Shown: positions 54,422 to 64,000 of the stretch, piece after piece
Position numbering within the stretch: the first letter of the stretch is position 1
Layout of the letters: the number at the start of each line of letters is the position of its first letter
From: Jannaschia pagri
GTDB lineage: Bacteria > Pseudomonadota > Alphaproteobacteria > Rhodobacterales > Rhodobacteraceae
Length of the DNA: 64,000 bases
Direction of reading: 5' to 3'
NCBI RefSeq assembly: GCF_019655435.1
Contig: NZ_BPFH01000002.1
Coordinates: 1 to 64,000, forward strand
Position numbers and translations under genes: made by a program
The notes under the pieces: model-generated
Told to the model about the DNA's origin: nothing
Databases searched by the model: none
The model's input: only the letters and a program-made list of their open reading frames with translations

Positions 54422-55732
54422 ATGAACGATCTTACAAATGCGGGCACGGCCCGCGACGGGACGGCTGCAACCGGCGGCGTCCTCTACCGACTGGTGTGGA
54501 AGTGGCACTTCCTCGCGAGCCTCTATGTCCTGCCCTTCATGGTGATGCTGGGCGTCACGGGCGGTGTTTACCTCTATAAGCCGCAGATCGAGGCAGCCCT
54601 TTACCATGACCTCCTGGTCGTGGAGGCCACAGGCCAGCCCCTGTCCATCGACGCGCAGCTTGCCGGTTTTGAGGCCATGGTCGCGCCGAAACGCCTTCGC
54701 GAGGTTCAGATTGGCGAAGACCCGACCGCCTCGACCCGGGTGGAGTTCGACGATGCCGCGGGCACACGCTCCTACGGCTACGTGAACCCGTACACCGGTG
54801 AGGTCCTGGGGCTTCAGGCCCGCGATGACATGATTATGCGCCAGGTCCAGACGTTCCACGGCGAGCTGCTCCTGGGCGATATCGGAACGAAGTTCGTGGA
54901 ACTGTCGGCCCATTGGGCGGTGGTCATGTTTGTCACCGGCGCAATTCTGTGGTGGCCGCGCGGGCGGTCGAAAACCATCGTGACGCCCCATGGGTCGGGC
55001 CGCACCTGGTGGCGGTCCACCCATCTGTTCACAGGGATGCTGGCCACGGTTTTGGTCGTGCCGATCCTAATCACGGGCCTGCCCTGGACCGATGTCTGGG
55101 GCGGCGCGCTTGACAGGGTGCAGACAGCCACCGGCCAATCCAGCGTATCGCTCAAGTGGGGCGGCGCCGTGCCGAAGTCGACGCCGGATGCCGACGGGCC
55201 GGTCGGTCTGGATCAAGCCATCGCAACCGCCCGGAGCGAAGGGATTGCCGCGCCTTGGTTGCTGCGCCCCGCGCGGGGCGAGGACGGATCGGTCTGGGTC
55301 GGTTCGGCGAGTACCGACCGCAGGGATCAATCGGAACTGGTCATCGATCAGTATTCGGGCGCCGTGTTGGCGCGCGTGGACTTTGCCGACAATCCACCCG
55401 TTGCAAAGGCCGTCAGTTGGGGCATCAGCTTTCACCGGGGCGAGGCCTATGGCTGGCTGAACCTGGCGCAGAAAACCTTGGCGGCGGCCCTGTCGGTGAT
55501 GCTGGCGGTCTCGGGCTTTGTCGCCTGGTGGATGCGGCGTCCAGCGGGCTCCTTGGGTGTTCCCGCCGCGCCCGAAGCGCGCCTGGGGTGGCCCATGGCG
55601 GCCCTGACCCTTGGCCTGATGGTCCTTTTCCCGCTGATGGGGGCCAGCCTTCTGCTTGCCTTGGCGCTCGATTGGTTGCTGTTCAAACGCCTGGGTTGGT
55701 TCCAGGGACAGCGGTCGGTGCCCGCCGAATAG
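54422..55732 (+). CDS. PepSY-associated transmembrane protein
   Basis: A 436-residue inner-membrane protein with four or five hydrophobic segments (about 25-50, 165-187, 205-225, 345-365, 390-425). Typical motifs: VWKWHFLASLYVLPFMVMLGVTGG in parts (WHFLASLYVLPF), VNPYTGEVLG (about 121-130), FHGELLLGDIG (about 144-154) and FHRGEAYGWLNLAQK (about 335-349). Such PepSY proteins often act as ferric-siderophore or related reductases using paired histidines in the helices (His28, His145, His164 and His198 are candidates). ATG 54422 is used; a longer frame starts at 54317. The upstream small secreted protein may be its partner. Confidence 0.88.
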   Translation: MNDLTNAGTARDGTAATGGVLYRLVWKWHFLASLYVLPFMVMLGVTGGVYLYKPQIEAALYHDLLVVEATGQPLSIDAQLAGFEAMVAPKRLREVQIGEDPTASTRVEFDDAAGTRSYGYVNPYTGEVLGLQARDDMIMRQVQTFHGELLLGDIGTKFVELSAHWAVVMFVTGAILWWPRGRSKTIVTPHGSGRTWWRSTHLFTGMLATVLVVPILITGLPWTDVWGGALDRVQTATGQSSVSLKWGGAVPKSTPDADGPVGLDQAIATARSEGIAAPWLLRPARGEDGSVWVGSASTDRRDQSELVIDQYSGAVLARVDFADNPPVAKAVSWGISFHRGEAYGWLNLAQKTLAAALSVMLAVSGFVAWWMRRPAGSLGVPAAPEARLGWPMAALTLGLMVLFPLMGASLLLALALDWLLFKRLGWFQGQRSVPAE

Positions 55733-55753
55733 ATCCTGCCACCGGACGGGGCC

Positions 55754-56881
55754 TTACGGGTCCAGGTCCGGCGCCAACCCCAACAACGGCTCGGGGCGGT
55801 AGTCGCCCCCAGCCCACCGTGTGCGTGCAACGGCGCTGACCTCTTCGATCCGCTCCACGTCCGCGCGCGGCCCACCAAGGCGGCGCATGGCTGCCGCCAC
55901 AAAACCGCCGGCAGGCACGGTGTCCGCCGACAAAGGCCCAAAAGGATCGCCCTCTAAACGCAGCCTCTCTTTGACCAGATCATCGAAGGCCAAACCCGCC
56001 GCCTCGGCCCCTTCGATGATCCAGGCGAGTGCTAGCGAACTCAACGCGCGAATGTCTCCACCACCGCCGACAGCTTTGTGGTCGCCGGGGAAGTACTCCT
56101 GCCGGTAGGGACGCGCGGGATCATGGCCGTTGAGGTCTGGCAAGTTATTCCACCGCGTGGGCCGGAACGCCTTGCGCCGTTCGTCGATGGCCAGGGCATG
56201 GCGGGCGGCGCGCACCATGGGCGACAGTTCGGTGTCATGGAACGCATATTTGCGGGCCAGAAGCGGCGCATCGCTGAAGATCCCAGGAATCCCCAAGGCG
56301 CCGACCGTGTCCCAGACGCCCATGTAGGCGACGTCAAAGGGCACCGCCTCGGTCTTCCCAAACTCCGCGTAGATCGACGCATCTTGGGGATCGGTCATGA
56401 CCCAAGGGGAGTGCAATGCCCGCCATTCTGCGTTGCGCGCCTGCCGCCGGGCGGGGCTTTCGAGCCGCCGTTCAGAGTAGCGGGCCACCGCCTCGGGCAA
56501 ATGCCCCAGGTCACCCCGCGCCAAGAGGCCCGAAAACCTGATAAAGCCCACAAGCGTCCGGGCCGTGAACGCGCCGCGCGAAAAGCCAAAGACCGAGACC
56601 TCGTCCCCAGGCTCATAGAGGAAGACGAGGTGGCGGTAGGCCTCGACCATGTTTTCCATCAACCCGAGGCCCAATGCGCCCCCGAGGCTCCGGTCGAGAA
56701 AGCGGGCGAAACCGGTGACCCCACGCCGCCCCGTGCCGACGCCTTCGATGTAGATGGGCACCTGTTTCACGCCATCCGCCCCCTCGGGCGCCAGAGCCTG
56801 CCCCAAGCGGACGACATTGGTGGGATGGACGGCATCCACGCGGTTCCACGTGCCATCGCAGAGAATTACGATACGCTTCAT
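55754..56881 (-). CDS. DUF2235 alpha/beta hydrolase
   Basis: A 375-residue hydrolase of the DUF2235 family. The start RIVILCDGTWNRVD (about 3-16), the nucleophile elbow in VFGFSRGAFTART (Ser about 100) and WDTVGALG (about 189-196) are diagnostic. The family includes phospholipase effectors of type VI secretion systems (Tle group) and many uncharacterised enzymes. No secretion genes or immunity protein are adjacent, so a housekeeping lipase or esterase role is as likely. Convergent with the PepSY gene and divergent from cobS. Confidence 0.9.
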   Translation of the reverse strand: MKRIVILCDGTWNRVDAVHPTNVVRLGQALAPEGADGVKQVPIYIEGVGTGRRGVTGFARFLDRSLGGALGLGLMENMVEAYRHLVFLYEPGDEVSVFGFSRGAFTARTLVGFIRFSGLLARGDLGHLPEAVARYSERRLESPARRQARNAEWRALHSPWVMTDPQDASIYAEFGKTEAVPFDVAYMGVWDTVGALGIPGIFSDAPLLARKYAFHDTELSPMVRAARHALAIDERRKAFRPTRWNNLPDLNGHDPARPYRQEYFPGDHKAVGGGGDIRALSSLALAWIIEGAEAAGLAFDDLVKERLRLEGDPFGPLSADTVPAGGFVAAAMRRLGGPRADVERIEEVSAVARTRWAGGDYRPEPLLGLAPDLDP

Positions 56882-57026
56882 ACCCTCACCCTCGCGTCAC
56901 AGATGACAGGTGACAAGGGCGGCACGCGACAACTGGACCCAAAGGTTCCGGCCCACTGGTCCCTTCCCCTTGCGACCCCTCGCGATATGTTCCACACGGG
57001 CGAGCGGAGACGAAGGAGAGACCCTC

Positions 57027-58013
57027 ATGGCGGACGGCAACATGGATACCTTGGCGAAACCAAATACCGACCTGTCCGTGCGCGAGGTCTTTGGCATCGA
57101 CAGCGACATGGTCGTCAAGGGCTTTGCCGAGCCATCGGAGCGCGTACCGGAGATCGACAGCACCTATAAGTTCGACCCCGATACGACGCTGGCCATCCTG
57201 GCGGGCTTCGGCTGGAACCGCCGCGTGATGATCCAGGGCTACCACGGCACCGGGAAATCGACCCACATCGAACAGGTGGCGGCACGCCTCAACTGGCCCG
57301 CCGTCCGCGTTAACCTTGATAGCCATATCAGCCGGATCGACTTGATCGGCAAGGATGCGATCAAGCTGAAGGACGGCGTTCAGGTCACGGAATTCCACGA
57401 GGGGATCCTGCCCTGGGCCCTGCGGAACCCGGTTGCCATCGTGTTCGACGAATACGACGCCGGTCGGGCCGACGTGATGTTCGTGATCCAACGTGTGCTG
57501 GAACACGACGGCAAGCTGACGCTGATGGATCAGAACGAGATCATCACGCCGCACCCGTCGTTCCGCCTGTTTGCCACCGCCAATACGGTGGGTTTGGGCG
57601 ACACCACAGGCCTGTATCACGGCACGCAGCAGATCAACCAAGCGCAGATGGACCGCTGGTCCCTGGTCGCGACGTTGAACTACCTCAGCCATGACGCCGA
57701 GACGATGATCGTCCTGGCCAAGAATCCGCACTACAACACTGAGGCCGGGCGCAAGACCATCAGCCAGATGGTGACCGTCGCTGACCTGACCCGGACGGCA
57801 TTCATGAATGGCGACCTCTCCACGGTCATGTCGCCCCGGACGGTGCTGGCCTGGGCGCAGAATGCCGAGATCTTCCGCGACGTGGGCTATGCCTTCCGCC
57901 TGTCGTTCCTCAACAAATGCGATGAGTTGGAGCGTCAGACGGTCGCTGAGTTCTACCAGCGCTGCTTCGACGAAGAACTGCCTGAAAGTGCGGCCAGCAT
58001 GTCGCTCGGCTAA
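57027..58013 (+). CDS. cobS: Cobaltochelatase subunit CobS
   Basis: A 328-residue AAA+ ATPase of the aerobic cobalamin pathway. With CobT and CobN it inserts cobalt into hydrogenobyrinate a,c-diamide. Walker [10 protein letters not shown] lies at about residues 72-80 and Walker [12 protein letters not shown] at about 137-147; the sensor and arginine-finger regions follow. ATG 57027 has AAGGAGAG upstream. A rho-independent terminator follows within 30 bases. Because cobT is 1.1 kb further on, the two subunits are transcribed separately. Confidence 0.96.
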   Translation: MADGNMDTLAKPNTDLSVREVFGIDSDMVVKGFAEPSERVPEIDSTYKFDPDTTLAILAGFGWNRRVMIQGYHGTGKSTHIEQVAARLNWPAVRVNLDSHISRIDLIGKDAIKLKDGVQVTEFHEGILPWALRNPVAIVFDEYDAGRADVMFVIQRVLEHDGKLTLMDQNEIITPHPSFRLFATANTVGLGDTTGLYHGTQQINQAQMDRWSLVATLNYLSHDAETMIVLAKNPHYNTEAGRKTISQMVTVADLTRTAFMNGDLSTVMSPRTVLAWAQNAEIFRDVGYAFRLSFLNKCDELERQTVAEFYQRCFDEELPESAASMSLG

Positions 58014-58040
58014 CATAAGCGCCGACATTTCGGACCTTAG

Positions 58041-58073
58041 CGCGCCCACCAGAGACTGGTCGGGCGCGTTTTT
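58041..58073 (+). terminator. Rho-independent terminator after cobS
   Basis: CGCGCCC and GGGCGCG enclose a second pairing ACCAG/CTGGT with a 3-base loop, followed directly by TTTTT at 58069-58073. It lies 28 bases past the cobS stop. Confidence 0.93.
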
Positions 58074-58158
58074 CGTGCTGTGATCGCTCCGGCCAACCGG
58101 CACATAGATTCCATAATGTTTACTTGGCATGCACTAATTCGCCCTACATGCTTTAATT

Positions 58159-58548
58159 ATGGGCAATTTGAAAACTCTGCTATGTGTCTGTATGTGCCTC
58201 ACCTCGGTGGGCGGCCCTCTTCGGGCAGACGGTTTCTTCGGAGAGCGTCTGCCCTTCTTCGCGGAATGTGTCGGACGCCTCTCCGCGCAGATGGAGTTCC
58301 AGTGGTTGATGGGCCTGCCCGACGCGGACCGCACAGAGGCGCAGCGCGCCGCAACACTGGACATCTTGCAGGCCATAACGCCACCGGACCAACGGCGTGC
58401 GATGCTGCACGTCCGGATTTCGGCCAAGCGGGCGCAATGGTCGCTGCTAACCGTCGCCCAATTCGACACGGAGCCCGAACGGTCGGTTGCCGCCGAACGC
58501 CGCGCAACCAAGCTGCTCCAGGGCTGCACGGCGGTTTTGCTGAGCTAG
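58159..58548 (+). CDS. Hypothetical secreted protein
   Basis: A 129-residue protein with a signal peptide (about 1-23, ending LRADG). The mature part is helical with a conserved-looking segment AECVGRLSAQMEFQWLMG (about 35-52) and two cysteines (about 37 and 122) that may form a disulfide. I recall similar proteins near cobalt chelatase genes in Rhodobacteraceae but cannot name a family. It stands between cobS and cobT. Confidence 0.7.
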   Translation: MGNLKTLLCVCMCLTSVGGPLRADGFFGERLPFFAECVGRLSAQMEFQWLMGLPDADRTEAQRAATLDILQAITPPDQRRAMLHVRISAKRAQWSLLTVAQFDTEPERSVAAERRATKLLQGCTAVLLS

Positions 58549-59109
58549 GCCGAAGCCTGGACACTGGGTGCAGCGACAGCACCATTTGTAAGGGACCCAT
58601 CCGATTGAGGCATTCCATCCAATGCCAGGCGAACCCACTGCTGTTGGCCTCAAACAGCGAATCCGGATTGATCATCGTCGCCTCTTGAAGTCGCACGCTC
58701 TCGGACGCACCTCACGGCGGTCACACGGCTAGCCCTCGCGACCCCGCCTTTGGTCAACAGTTTCGGTCGACCCAACGCGAAGGCTGCACATTCAACTAAG
58801 ACTATTCAGAAGATTGGCATGCGCGCCGTACCCCATGTTTTGTCTCGGCGGACGCGCCAAGCAGATATGGGGGACGACGGAGAGGCGCCGATGATAGCTG
58901 TGGCGTCAATCTACCCAGAGTGTTCTACGACATGACGCGCAGATCGCAAAGGCATCGCCCCACCGGCCTGGCACATGAACACAGCCTCCCGTTCCCTACT
59001 CGGCGGGTCCTCCCACCCAGCGGCAGGACTGATCGAAACCCAAGCAATAGGTCCAGGAACCGCATCGACCTCCATTGCGCGTGGCCGGTATTGGGTTAGG
59101 TTGCGCTCC
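58549..59109. other. Gene-free stretch upstream of cobT
   Basis: About 560 bases without a supported gene. It presumably carries the cobT promoter. No riboswitch-like fold (for example a B12 box) was recognised. Confidence 0.4.
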
Positions 59110-60996
59110 ATGAGCAAGATGCCTTCCAAGCCCGGCGACAACCCGGCCGATCCGTTCAAAAAGGCCCTCGCAGAGGCCACCAAGACCATGGCCGACGACA
59201 GCGATCTGGCCGTGACCTTTTCGGTGGACCCCCCAGGCCAAACGAACGAGGCCGTGCGCCTGCCGCAGGTGACACGCCGGATGACCCGGGACGAGGTCTT
59301 GCTGGCCCGCGGGACCGCCGACGCCTATGCGCTCCGCCACCGCCATCACGACACCAGCGTGAATGCCAAATACTTGCCCCAAGGCAACATGGCGCGGGAA
59401 CTCTACGAAGCCATGGAGACCGCCCGCTGCGAGGCCGTCGGCGCTCGGGAGATGCCCGGCACGGCAGGAAACATCGACGCCAAAATCGCCGTTGAAACGG
59501 CCCGCAAGGGATATGGCGATATCACGGATAAGGCCCAGGCGCCGCTTGCCGCCGCCGCCGGATACTACATCCGGCAGATGGCCACGGGTCGCGACCTGCC
59601 CAAGGGGGCAGAGAACGTCCTAGGCCTGTGGCGCGACTTCATCGAAGGGGCCTGCGGCGACAGGGCCGGGAACGTCAACGATGTGCTGGCCGATCAAGCC
59701 GCCTTTGCCCGCTTAGCCCGAAAACTGATCGAAGATCTGGGCTACGGCGACCAATTGGGCGATGATCCCGATTTGGACGACGAGGACCAGGACGAGGACG
59801 GCCAGGCAGAAGAAGAGCAGGAGGAGCCAGAATCAACAGGCTCCGACGATGACGAGGAAGAAGACGCCGAGGCCGCCCCGGAACAAAGCCAGGAGCAGCA
59901 GGACGATCCCTCCCAAGCCCAGGTCTCCATGGATGACATGGCCGACCAGGAAGCTGGCGAAGAGGCGGAAATGCCCGAGGCCGATGAGTCGATGGAGCCT
60001 CCGCCACCGCAACCCATATCGGACGCGGACCCCAACTATTCGGTCTACATCACGGACCACGATGAGGTCGTGGGCGCCGAAGAACTGGCGGAACCGGCGG
60101 AGTTGGAACGCCTGCGCGCTTACCTCGACCAGCAGTTGGAGCCTTTGAAAGGCGCGGTCTCGCGCCTGGCGAACAAGTTGCAACGCCGCCTCCAGGCCCA
60201 ACAAAACCGATCCTGGGAATTCGACCTGGAAGAAGGGATACTGGACGCCGGTCGCCTCGCCCGGGTCGTGGCCAACCCGACGACGCCGCTCAGCTTCAAG
60301 ATGGAGCAGGACACGGAGTTTCGAGACACCTGCGTGACGCTCCTCCTCGACAACTCAGGCTCCATGCGCGGACGGCCTATCTCCATCGCTGCGATTTGTG
60401 CGGATGTCCTGGCGCGAACCCTGGAACGTTGCGGCGTGAAGGTCGAGATTCTGGGCTTCACTACCCGCGCCTGGAAAGGCGGGCTGAGCCGAGAGGCCTG
60501 GTTGAAGGATGGTCGTCCCCAGGCTCCGGGCCGTCTGAACGACTTGCGACATATCATCTACAAGTCGGCTGACGCGCCCTGGCGTCGGGTGCGTCCAAAC
60601 CTCGGGTTGATGATGAAAGAAGGGCTCCTGAAGGAGAACATCGACGGGGAAGCGCTGGAATGGGCCCACCGTCGGATGATCGGGCGGCCCGAAGCACGCA
60701 AGATCCTGATGGTCATTTCCGATGGGGCTCCAGTCGACGATTCCACATTGTCGGTGAACCCTGCGAATTACTTGGAGAAACACCTGCGCGATGTCATCGC
60801 AATGGTCGAAAAGCGCCGCGCCGTGGAACTGCTGGCGATCGGGATTGGTCACGACGTGACCCGCTACTACGACCGGGCGGTGACGATCACTGACGTGGAG
60901 CAATTGGCTGGGGCCATGACCGAACAGCTTGCGGCCTTGTTCGACGCCGATCCCCGGGCGCGCGCCCGCGTGATGGGCATGCGGCGCGCATCCTAA
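59110..60996 (+). CDS. cobT: Cobaltochelatase subunit CobT
   Basis: A 628-residue partner of CobS. The N-terminal half resembles CobT ([17 protein letters not shown] at about 11-27, [24 protein letters not shown]). A highly acidic linker (about 215-290, strings of Asp, Glu and Gln) separates it from a C-terminal VWA domain whose MIDAS reads [11 protein letters not shown] (about 410-420), with later [11 protein letters not shown]. The acidic linker length is usual. ATG 59110 is used; the frame opens earlier at 58975 without support. CobN is not in the window. Confidence 0.96.
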   Translation: MSKMPSKPGDNPADPFKKALAEATKTMADDSDLAVTFSVDPPGQTNEAVRLPQVTRRMTRDEVLLARGTADAYALRHRHHDTSVNAKYLPQGNMARELYEAMETARCEAVGAREMPGTAGNIDAKIAVETARKGYGDITDKAQAPLAAAAGYYIRQMATGRDLPKGAENVLGLWRDFIEGACGDRAGNVNDVLADQAAFARLARKLIEDLGYGDQLGDDPDLDDEDQDEDGQAEEEQEEPESTGSDDDEEEDAEAAPEQSQEQQDDPSQAQVSMDDMADQEAGEEAEMPEADESMEPPPPQPISDADPNYSVYITDHDEVVGAEELAEPAELERLRAYLDQQLEPLKGAVSRLANKLQRRLQAQQNRSWEFDLEEGILDAGRLARVVANPTTPLSFKMEQDTEFRDTCVTLLLDNSGSMRGRPISIAAICADVLARTLERCGVKVEILGFTTRAWKGGLSREAWLKDGRPQAPGRLNDLRHIIYKSADAPWRRVRPNLGLMMKEGLLKENIDGEALEWAHRRMIGRPEARKILMVISDGAPVDDSTLSVNPANYLEKHLRDVIAMVEKRRAVELLAIGIGHDVTRYYDRAVTITDVEQLAGAMTEQLAALFDADPRARARVMGMRRAS

Positions 60997-61017
60997 GCGT
61001 TGCGCCGCCCCAGAGGG

Positions 61018-61035
61018 CCGGGGGACGCCCCCCGG
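61018..61035 (+). terminator. GC hairpin after cobT
   Basis: CCGGGGG-ACG-CCCCCCGG lies 22 bases beyond the cobT stop. There is no T-run; a transcript end is probable but not certain. Confidence 0.5.
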
Positions 61036-61409
61036 ACCCCCGGCGTCGCAGGCTGGCAGCATTACAAGCGGGTGCCAGAAACGCCAAACACCGGACATGC
61101 ATACTTAAAGAACATCGAAGGGGAATGCCCCCTGCGGAGAGTGAGCTCCGCCCATGCATGCCTGAGGGTTCGCCAGCAGCCGCAGGGGACAGGTCTTTCG
61201 ACGTTCACGGCCATCGGCTTGCCAGCCTGTTCCGCCCAGCCTTCCTGCCCTTCACATGGTTAAGAAAGGTTAAAGGCGCCCCCCTTTTGATGTTCTATAA
61301 ATATGCTCGCGCATCCTTTGGGCTCGCAATCACATTCATCGAACGCACCGTCTAGTGACCGGAGCATTTCCGTGGAACATCGTAGATCAGAGAGATCGGA
61401 GGCCGCCGC
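61036..61409. other. Gene-free stretch upstream of M24 peptidase
   Basis: About 370 bases with no supported gene. An AT-rich segment near 61285-61310 (TTCTATAAATATG) could be part of the peptidase promoter. Confidence 0.4.
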
Positions 61410-63191
61410 ATGTTTCAAACCTTTGATGTAACTGCCCGTCCGCAGGATGCCATCCCGCGGGTCGCAAGGCTGCGCGCTTGGATGGCAGACCGAAATCTGG
61501 ATGCTTTTGTCATCCCCCGCGCGGACGCCTTCCAAGGCGAGTACGTCGCGCCTTGCGATGCACGGCTGGCGTGGATCAGCGGATTTACCGGATCGGCGGG
61601 CTTTGCCGTCGTACTCGCCCAGCGTGCGGCGGTCTTCACGGATGGGCGCTATCGCGTGCAAGTGCGCGCCCAGACGGATGCCGACACCTTTGAGACCGTC
61701 AGCTGGCCAGATGTCAAATTGCCCGATTGGCTTGCAGACGCGCTGCCTCGTGGGGCGCGGGTCGGCCTGGACCCATGGTTGCACACCATGTCGGAGGTAG
61801 AGGCCCTCAGGGCCGTGGATAGCTTCGAGGTCGAGACCACGGAGAACGGGATCGACGCCGTCTGGGCGGACCGTCCGGCGCCACCAGCGGGCCCCATGTC
61901 TGTCTATCCAGACGCCCTGGCCGGTCAGACACACATGATAAAGCGCCAAGGGATCGCGAGCTCGCTTCGCGACGAAGGCCTTCGAGCCTTTGTCACGACG
62001 CAGCCCGATGCCATTGCTTGGCTGCTTAACATTCGGGGGTCGGACATCGAACGAACGCCCATCGCCCAGGCCTTTGCCGTCATCCACGACGATGCTTCGG
62101 TCGATCTGATCTGTTCAGAGGCGAAGGCCACCCACGTGCGCGACCATCTCGGACCGGAGGTGCGCATCGTAGATCCAGCGGATTTGCCGGCCCTGCTTGC
62201 CGGATTGGACGGACCCGTTGGCTATGACGCGGCAACCTGCCCTGTCGCCATCGGCGAAAGCCTCAGAGATCGCCGCGCGGTCACGGACCCGCTGGCCATC
62301 CCGAAGGCTCGCAAGTCCCCAGCGGAAATCGCCGCCACGACCGAAGCGCATCTTCGCGATGGCGCCGCCATGGTCCGGTTCCTGCGGTGGTTGGACGAAG
62401 ACCGGCCGTCCGACGCCACTGAAATCACAGTGGCCAAAGCTCTGGAGGGGTTCCGGCGGGACACCAACCAGCTACGCGATATCAGTTTTGAGACCATTTC
62501 GGGCTCCGGTCCAAATGGGGCCATCGTGCACTACCGGGTCAACGAAGAAACCGACAGGCCGCTTGCCGGGGACCCGGTCATCTTGGTGGATTCAGGCGGA
62601 CAGTATCTGGACGGGACAACTGACATCACGCGCACAGTGCCCCTGGTCGATCCAGTGCCGTCTGAGATCGTCCATGCCTTTACCCGGGTTCTGCAAGGGA
62701 TGATCGCCGTCTCTCGCGTCCGCTTTCCCAAGGGGGTCGCGGGCTGTCACCTTGATGCCCTGGCAAGGGCGCCGCTTTGGGCAGAACATAAGGACTATGA
62801 CCACGGGACGGGCCATGGTGTGGGCGTCTACCTGGGCGTCCACGAGGGGCCGCAGCGGATCAGCCGCCTCAGCCGTGTCCCTCTCGAGACCGGGATGATC
62901 CTGTCCAATGAACCCGGCTACTACCGGGAGGGGGCCTTCGGCATTCGGATTGAGAACCTGATCCACGTGGTTGAGGCGACACGTCCCGAGGAGGGCGACG
63001 ACCGCGAGATGCTGGCCTTTGAAACGCTGACCTGGGTGCCCATCGACCGGCGGCTTATCCAGACGGACTTGCTGTCACCGGATGAGCGCGCCTGGATCGA
63101 CAGCTATCACGCGGGCGTCGCGGACCGTATCGGCCCATTGGTCACCGGCACGGATCGAACCTGGCTGATGCGTATGACAGCGCCGCTGTAA
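61410..63191 (+). CDS. M24 aminopeptidase P family
   Basis: A 593-residue three-domain Xaa-Pro aminopeptidase. The two N-terminal creatinase-like domains (about 1-305) start RVARLRAWMADRNLDAFVIPRADAF (parts) and include FTGSAGFAVV. The C-terminal pita-bread domain has the metal ligands: DSGGQYLDGTTDITRT (two Asp, about 397-412), GHGVGVYLGVHEGP (His, about 468-481) and NEPGYYREGAFGIRIEN (Glu, about 502-518). It removes N-terminal residues before proline in the cytoplasm. ATG 61410 follows GGAGG. The length is normal for the long bacterial type. Confidence 0.95.
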   Translation: MFQTFDVTARPQDAIPRVARLRAWMADRNLDAFVIPRADAFQGEYVAPCDARLAWISGFTGSAGFAVVLAQRAAVFTDGRYRVQVRAQTDADTFETVSWPDVKLPDWLADALPRGARVGLDPWLHTMSEVEALRAVDSFEVETTENGIDAVWADRPAPPAGPMSVYPDALAGQTHMIKRQGIASSLRDEGLRAFVTTQPDAIAWLLNIRGSDIERTPIAQAFAVIHDDASVDLICSEAKATHVRDHLGPEVRIVDPADLPALLAGLDGPVGYDAATCPVAIGESLRDRRAVTDPLAIPKARKSPAEIAATTEAHLRDGAAMVRFLRWLDEDRPSDATEITVAKALEGFRRDTNQLRDISFETISGSGPNGAIVHYRVNEETDRPLAGDPVILVDSGGQYLDGTTDITRTVPLVDPVPSEIVHAFTRVLQGMIAVSRVRFPKGVAGCHLDALARAPLWAEHKDYDHGTGHGVGVYLGVHEGPQRISRLSRVPLETGMILSNEPGYYREGAFGIRIENLIHVVEATRPEEGDDREMLAFETLTWVPIDRRLIQTDLLSPDERAWIDSYHAGVADRIGPLVTGTDRTWLMRMTAPL

Positions 63192-63248
63192 GGCTTTCCC
63201 GGCCCGGGAATGCCCGCTAGGGTCCGCGCACAGGGAACAGGAGGGACC

Positions 63249-63590
63249 ATGGCCCAGATCAAAATCGCACCCGCCAAGGGTGTTTGGACGGTGCGCAGCG
63301 ACGATGGCGTTCTGGTGGAATCACGGAATGCCCTCGCCCTGACGGAAGGGAGCATGGAGCCTGTGATTTACTTCCCCCGTTCGGATGTGGCCATGGCCCT
63401 CCTGGAGCGGTCGGACAGTACGACGCGTTGCCCCCACAAAGGGACCGCGAACTATTATTCCTATGCGGGCCAATCCCAGTCGATCCCCGACGTTGCCTGG
63501 ACCTACGAAGAGGTGGTGAACCCTGACGCCAAGGGGATCGAAGGGTATCTTGCCTTCTATGGAAGCAAGCTGACCGTCGAACAGATTTGA
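63249..63590 (+). CDS. DUF427 domain protein
   Basis: A 113-residue DUF427 protein: VWTVRSDDGVLVESRNALAL (split VRSDDGVLVES), PVIYFPRSDV (about 39-48), CPHKGTANYYSY (about 61-72) and a C-terminal IEGYLAFYG (about 97-105). The fold is a small beta-tent; no activity is established, though some relatives occur with oxidoreductases. ATG 63249 with ACAGGAGGGACC upstream is preferred to the frame from 63210. Confidence 0.9.
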   Translation: MAQIKIAPAKGVWTVRSDDGVLVESRNALALTEGSMEPVIYFPRSDVAMALLERSDSTTRCPHKGTANYYSYAGQSQSIPDVAWTYEEVVNPDAKGIEGYLAFYGSKLTVEQI

Positions 63591-64000
63591 CATACCGTCT
63601 TTGGGTGCGCTGCTCCCACTGAGGGGTGGCGTGCGCCAGCGCGGCGTTCAGTCGGAACGGGCGGGAAATGCTATATTTCATCCCATCTGATCGGGCGTCC
63701 CGGGACTGCAAGAGCGGCGTGGTTGGGAACCAGAGCCCGCACGCGTTGAAACGCCGCGCCATGGCCTAAACACTTGGAAGGCGGATCTCGGACGCCCGAC
63801 AGGACCCAAGTTCGAATGACGGAGGACGGAGGACGGATTGACGTGCCGTTTCTTGGCGCGACTAGAAGAGCAATCCCGACCCTCCTTTGCGCCATAGGCC
63901 CGGGCACGCACTTTGGCTGCCACGTGTCCGGTGTCGATCGAACGCCATCGAGCCGTCGTCACGGGAACCATCCCTGGCGACTCGCACCACCAAGGCTCTT
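63591..64000. other. Right-end stretch without a gene
   Basis: About 410 bases to the window end with no supported gene on either strand. A gene starting beyond the window may have its promoter here. Confidence 0.4.

Noticed and set aside
58549-59109. Cobalamin riboswitch upstream of cobT
   Set aside because: No B12-box-like conserved segment or consistent stem pattern could be found.
1-64000. CRISPR arrays, prophage genes and conjugation genes
   Set aside because: No regularly spaced short repeats, phage structural genes or transfer genes were seen. The 150-base repeats at 49057 are coding TPR units.

Overview
The window is a GC-rich bacterial chromosome segment. It most likely comes from a marine alphaproteobacterium of the Rhodobacteraceae (Roseobacter group). 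The inference rests on gene content: a split propionyl-CoA carboxylase locus next to a PccR-type regulator with TTTGCAAA boxes, aerobic cobaltochelatase cobS and cobT near bolA and a J-domain gene, a bacteriophytochrome with its heme oxygenase, and several small families I associate with this group (DUF6497, DUF4174, DUF4177). No plasmid or phage hallmark is visible. The only mobile element is a decayed IS3 relic at the left edge.

Layout. 1-3.1 kb: IS3 OrfB relic, an orphan protein, and a secreted DUF3179 protein. 3.3-6.5 kb: bacteriophytochrome hybrid kinase overlapping its heme oxygenase. 6.6-18.3 kb: an aromatic catabolic island. It holds a LysR regulator and, divergently, one operon for maleylacetate reductase, a five-gene branched-chain-amino-acid-type ABC importer, a TfdB-like FAD monooxygenase and a hydroxyquinol-type intradiol dioxygenase; a divergent BKACE (DUF849) and IclR pair follows. 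19.0 kb: tRNA-Gln. 19.5-33.4 kb: the methylmalonyl-CoA pathway (mutase, PccA, PccB, PccR) with at least eight poorly known small genes embedded, including two tiny lipoproteins that share a C-terminal motif. 33.5-47.8 kb: mostly housekeeping and transport genes (thermonuclease-like, EamA, LysE with ArgP-like regulator, YebC, SLC13 permease, PhnP-like hydrolase, AEC transporter, lytic transglycosylase, GatB). 47.9-52.9 kb: an HTH-TPR protein with 150-bp repeats and a PAS-LuxR-alpha/beta-hydrolase fusion between two DUF4177 paralogues. 52.9-61.0 kb: bolA, J-domain gene, PepSY protein, DUF2235 hydrolase, cobS and cobT. 61.4-63.6 kb: an M24 peptidase and a DUF427 protein.

How it fits together. 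The catabolic operon can be read as import of an aromatic acid or phenol, hydroxylation, ring cleavage to maleylacetate and reduction to 3-oxoadipate. No CoA transferase or thiolase is present. The neighbouring BKACE could instead cleave 3-oxoadipate with acetyl-CoA to succinyl-CoA and acetoacetate; this is a hypothesis. The propionate locus makes methylmalonyl-CoA and then succinyl-CoA with a B12-dependent mutase. CobS and CobT contribute to making that cofactor, although cobN is outside the window.

Limits: everything here is read by eye from sequence. Family names come from recognised motifs and overall similarity, not from searches. Several gene-free stretches of 0.3-0.85 kb contain nothing I could identify.
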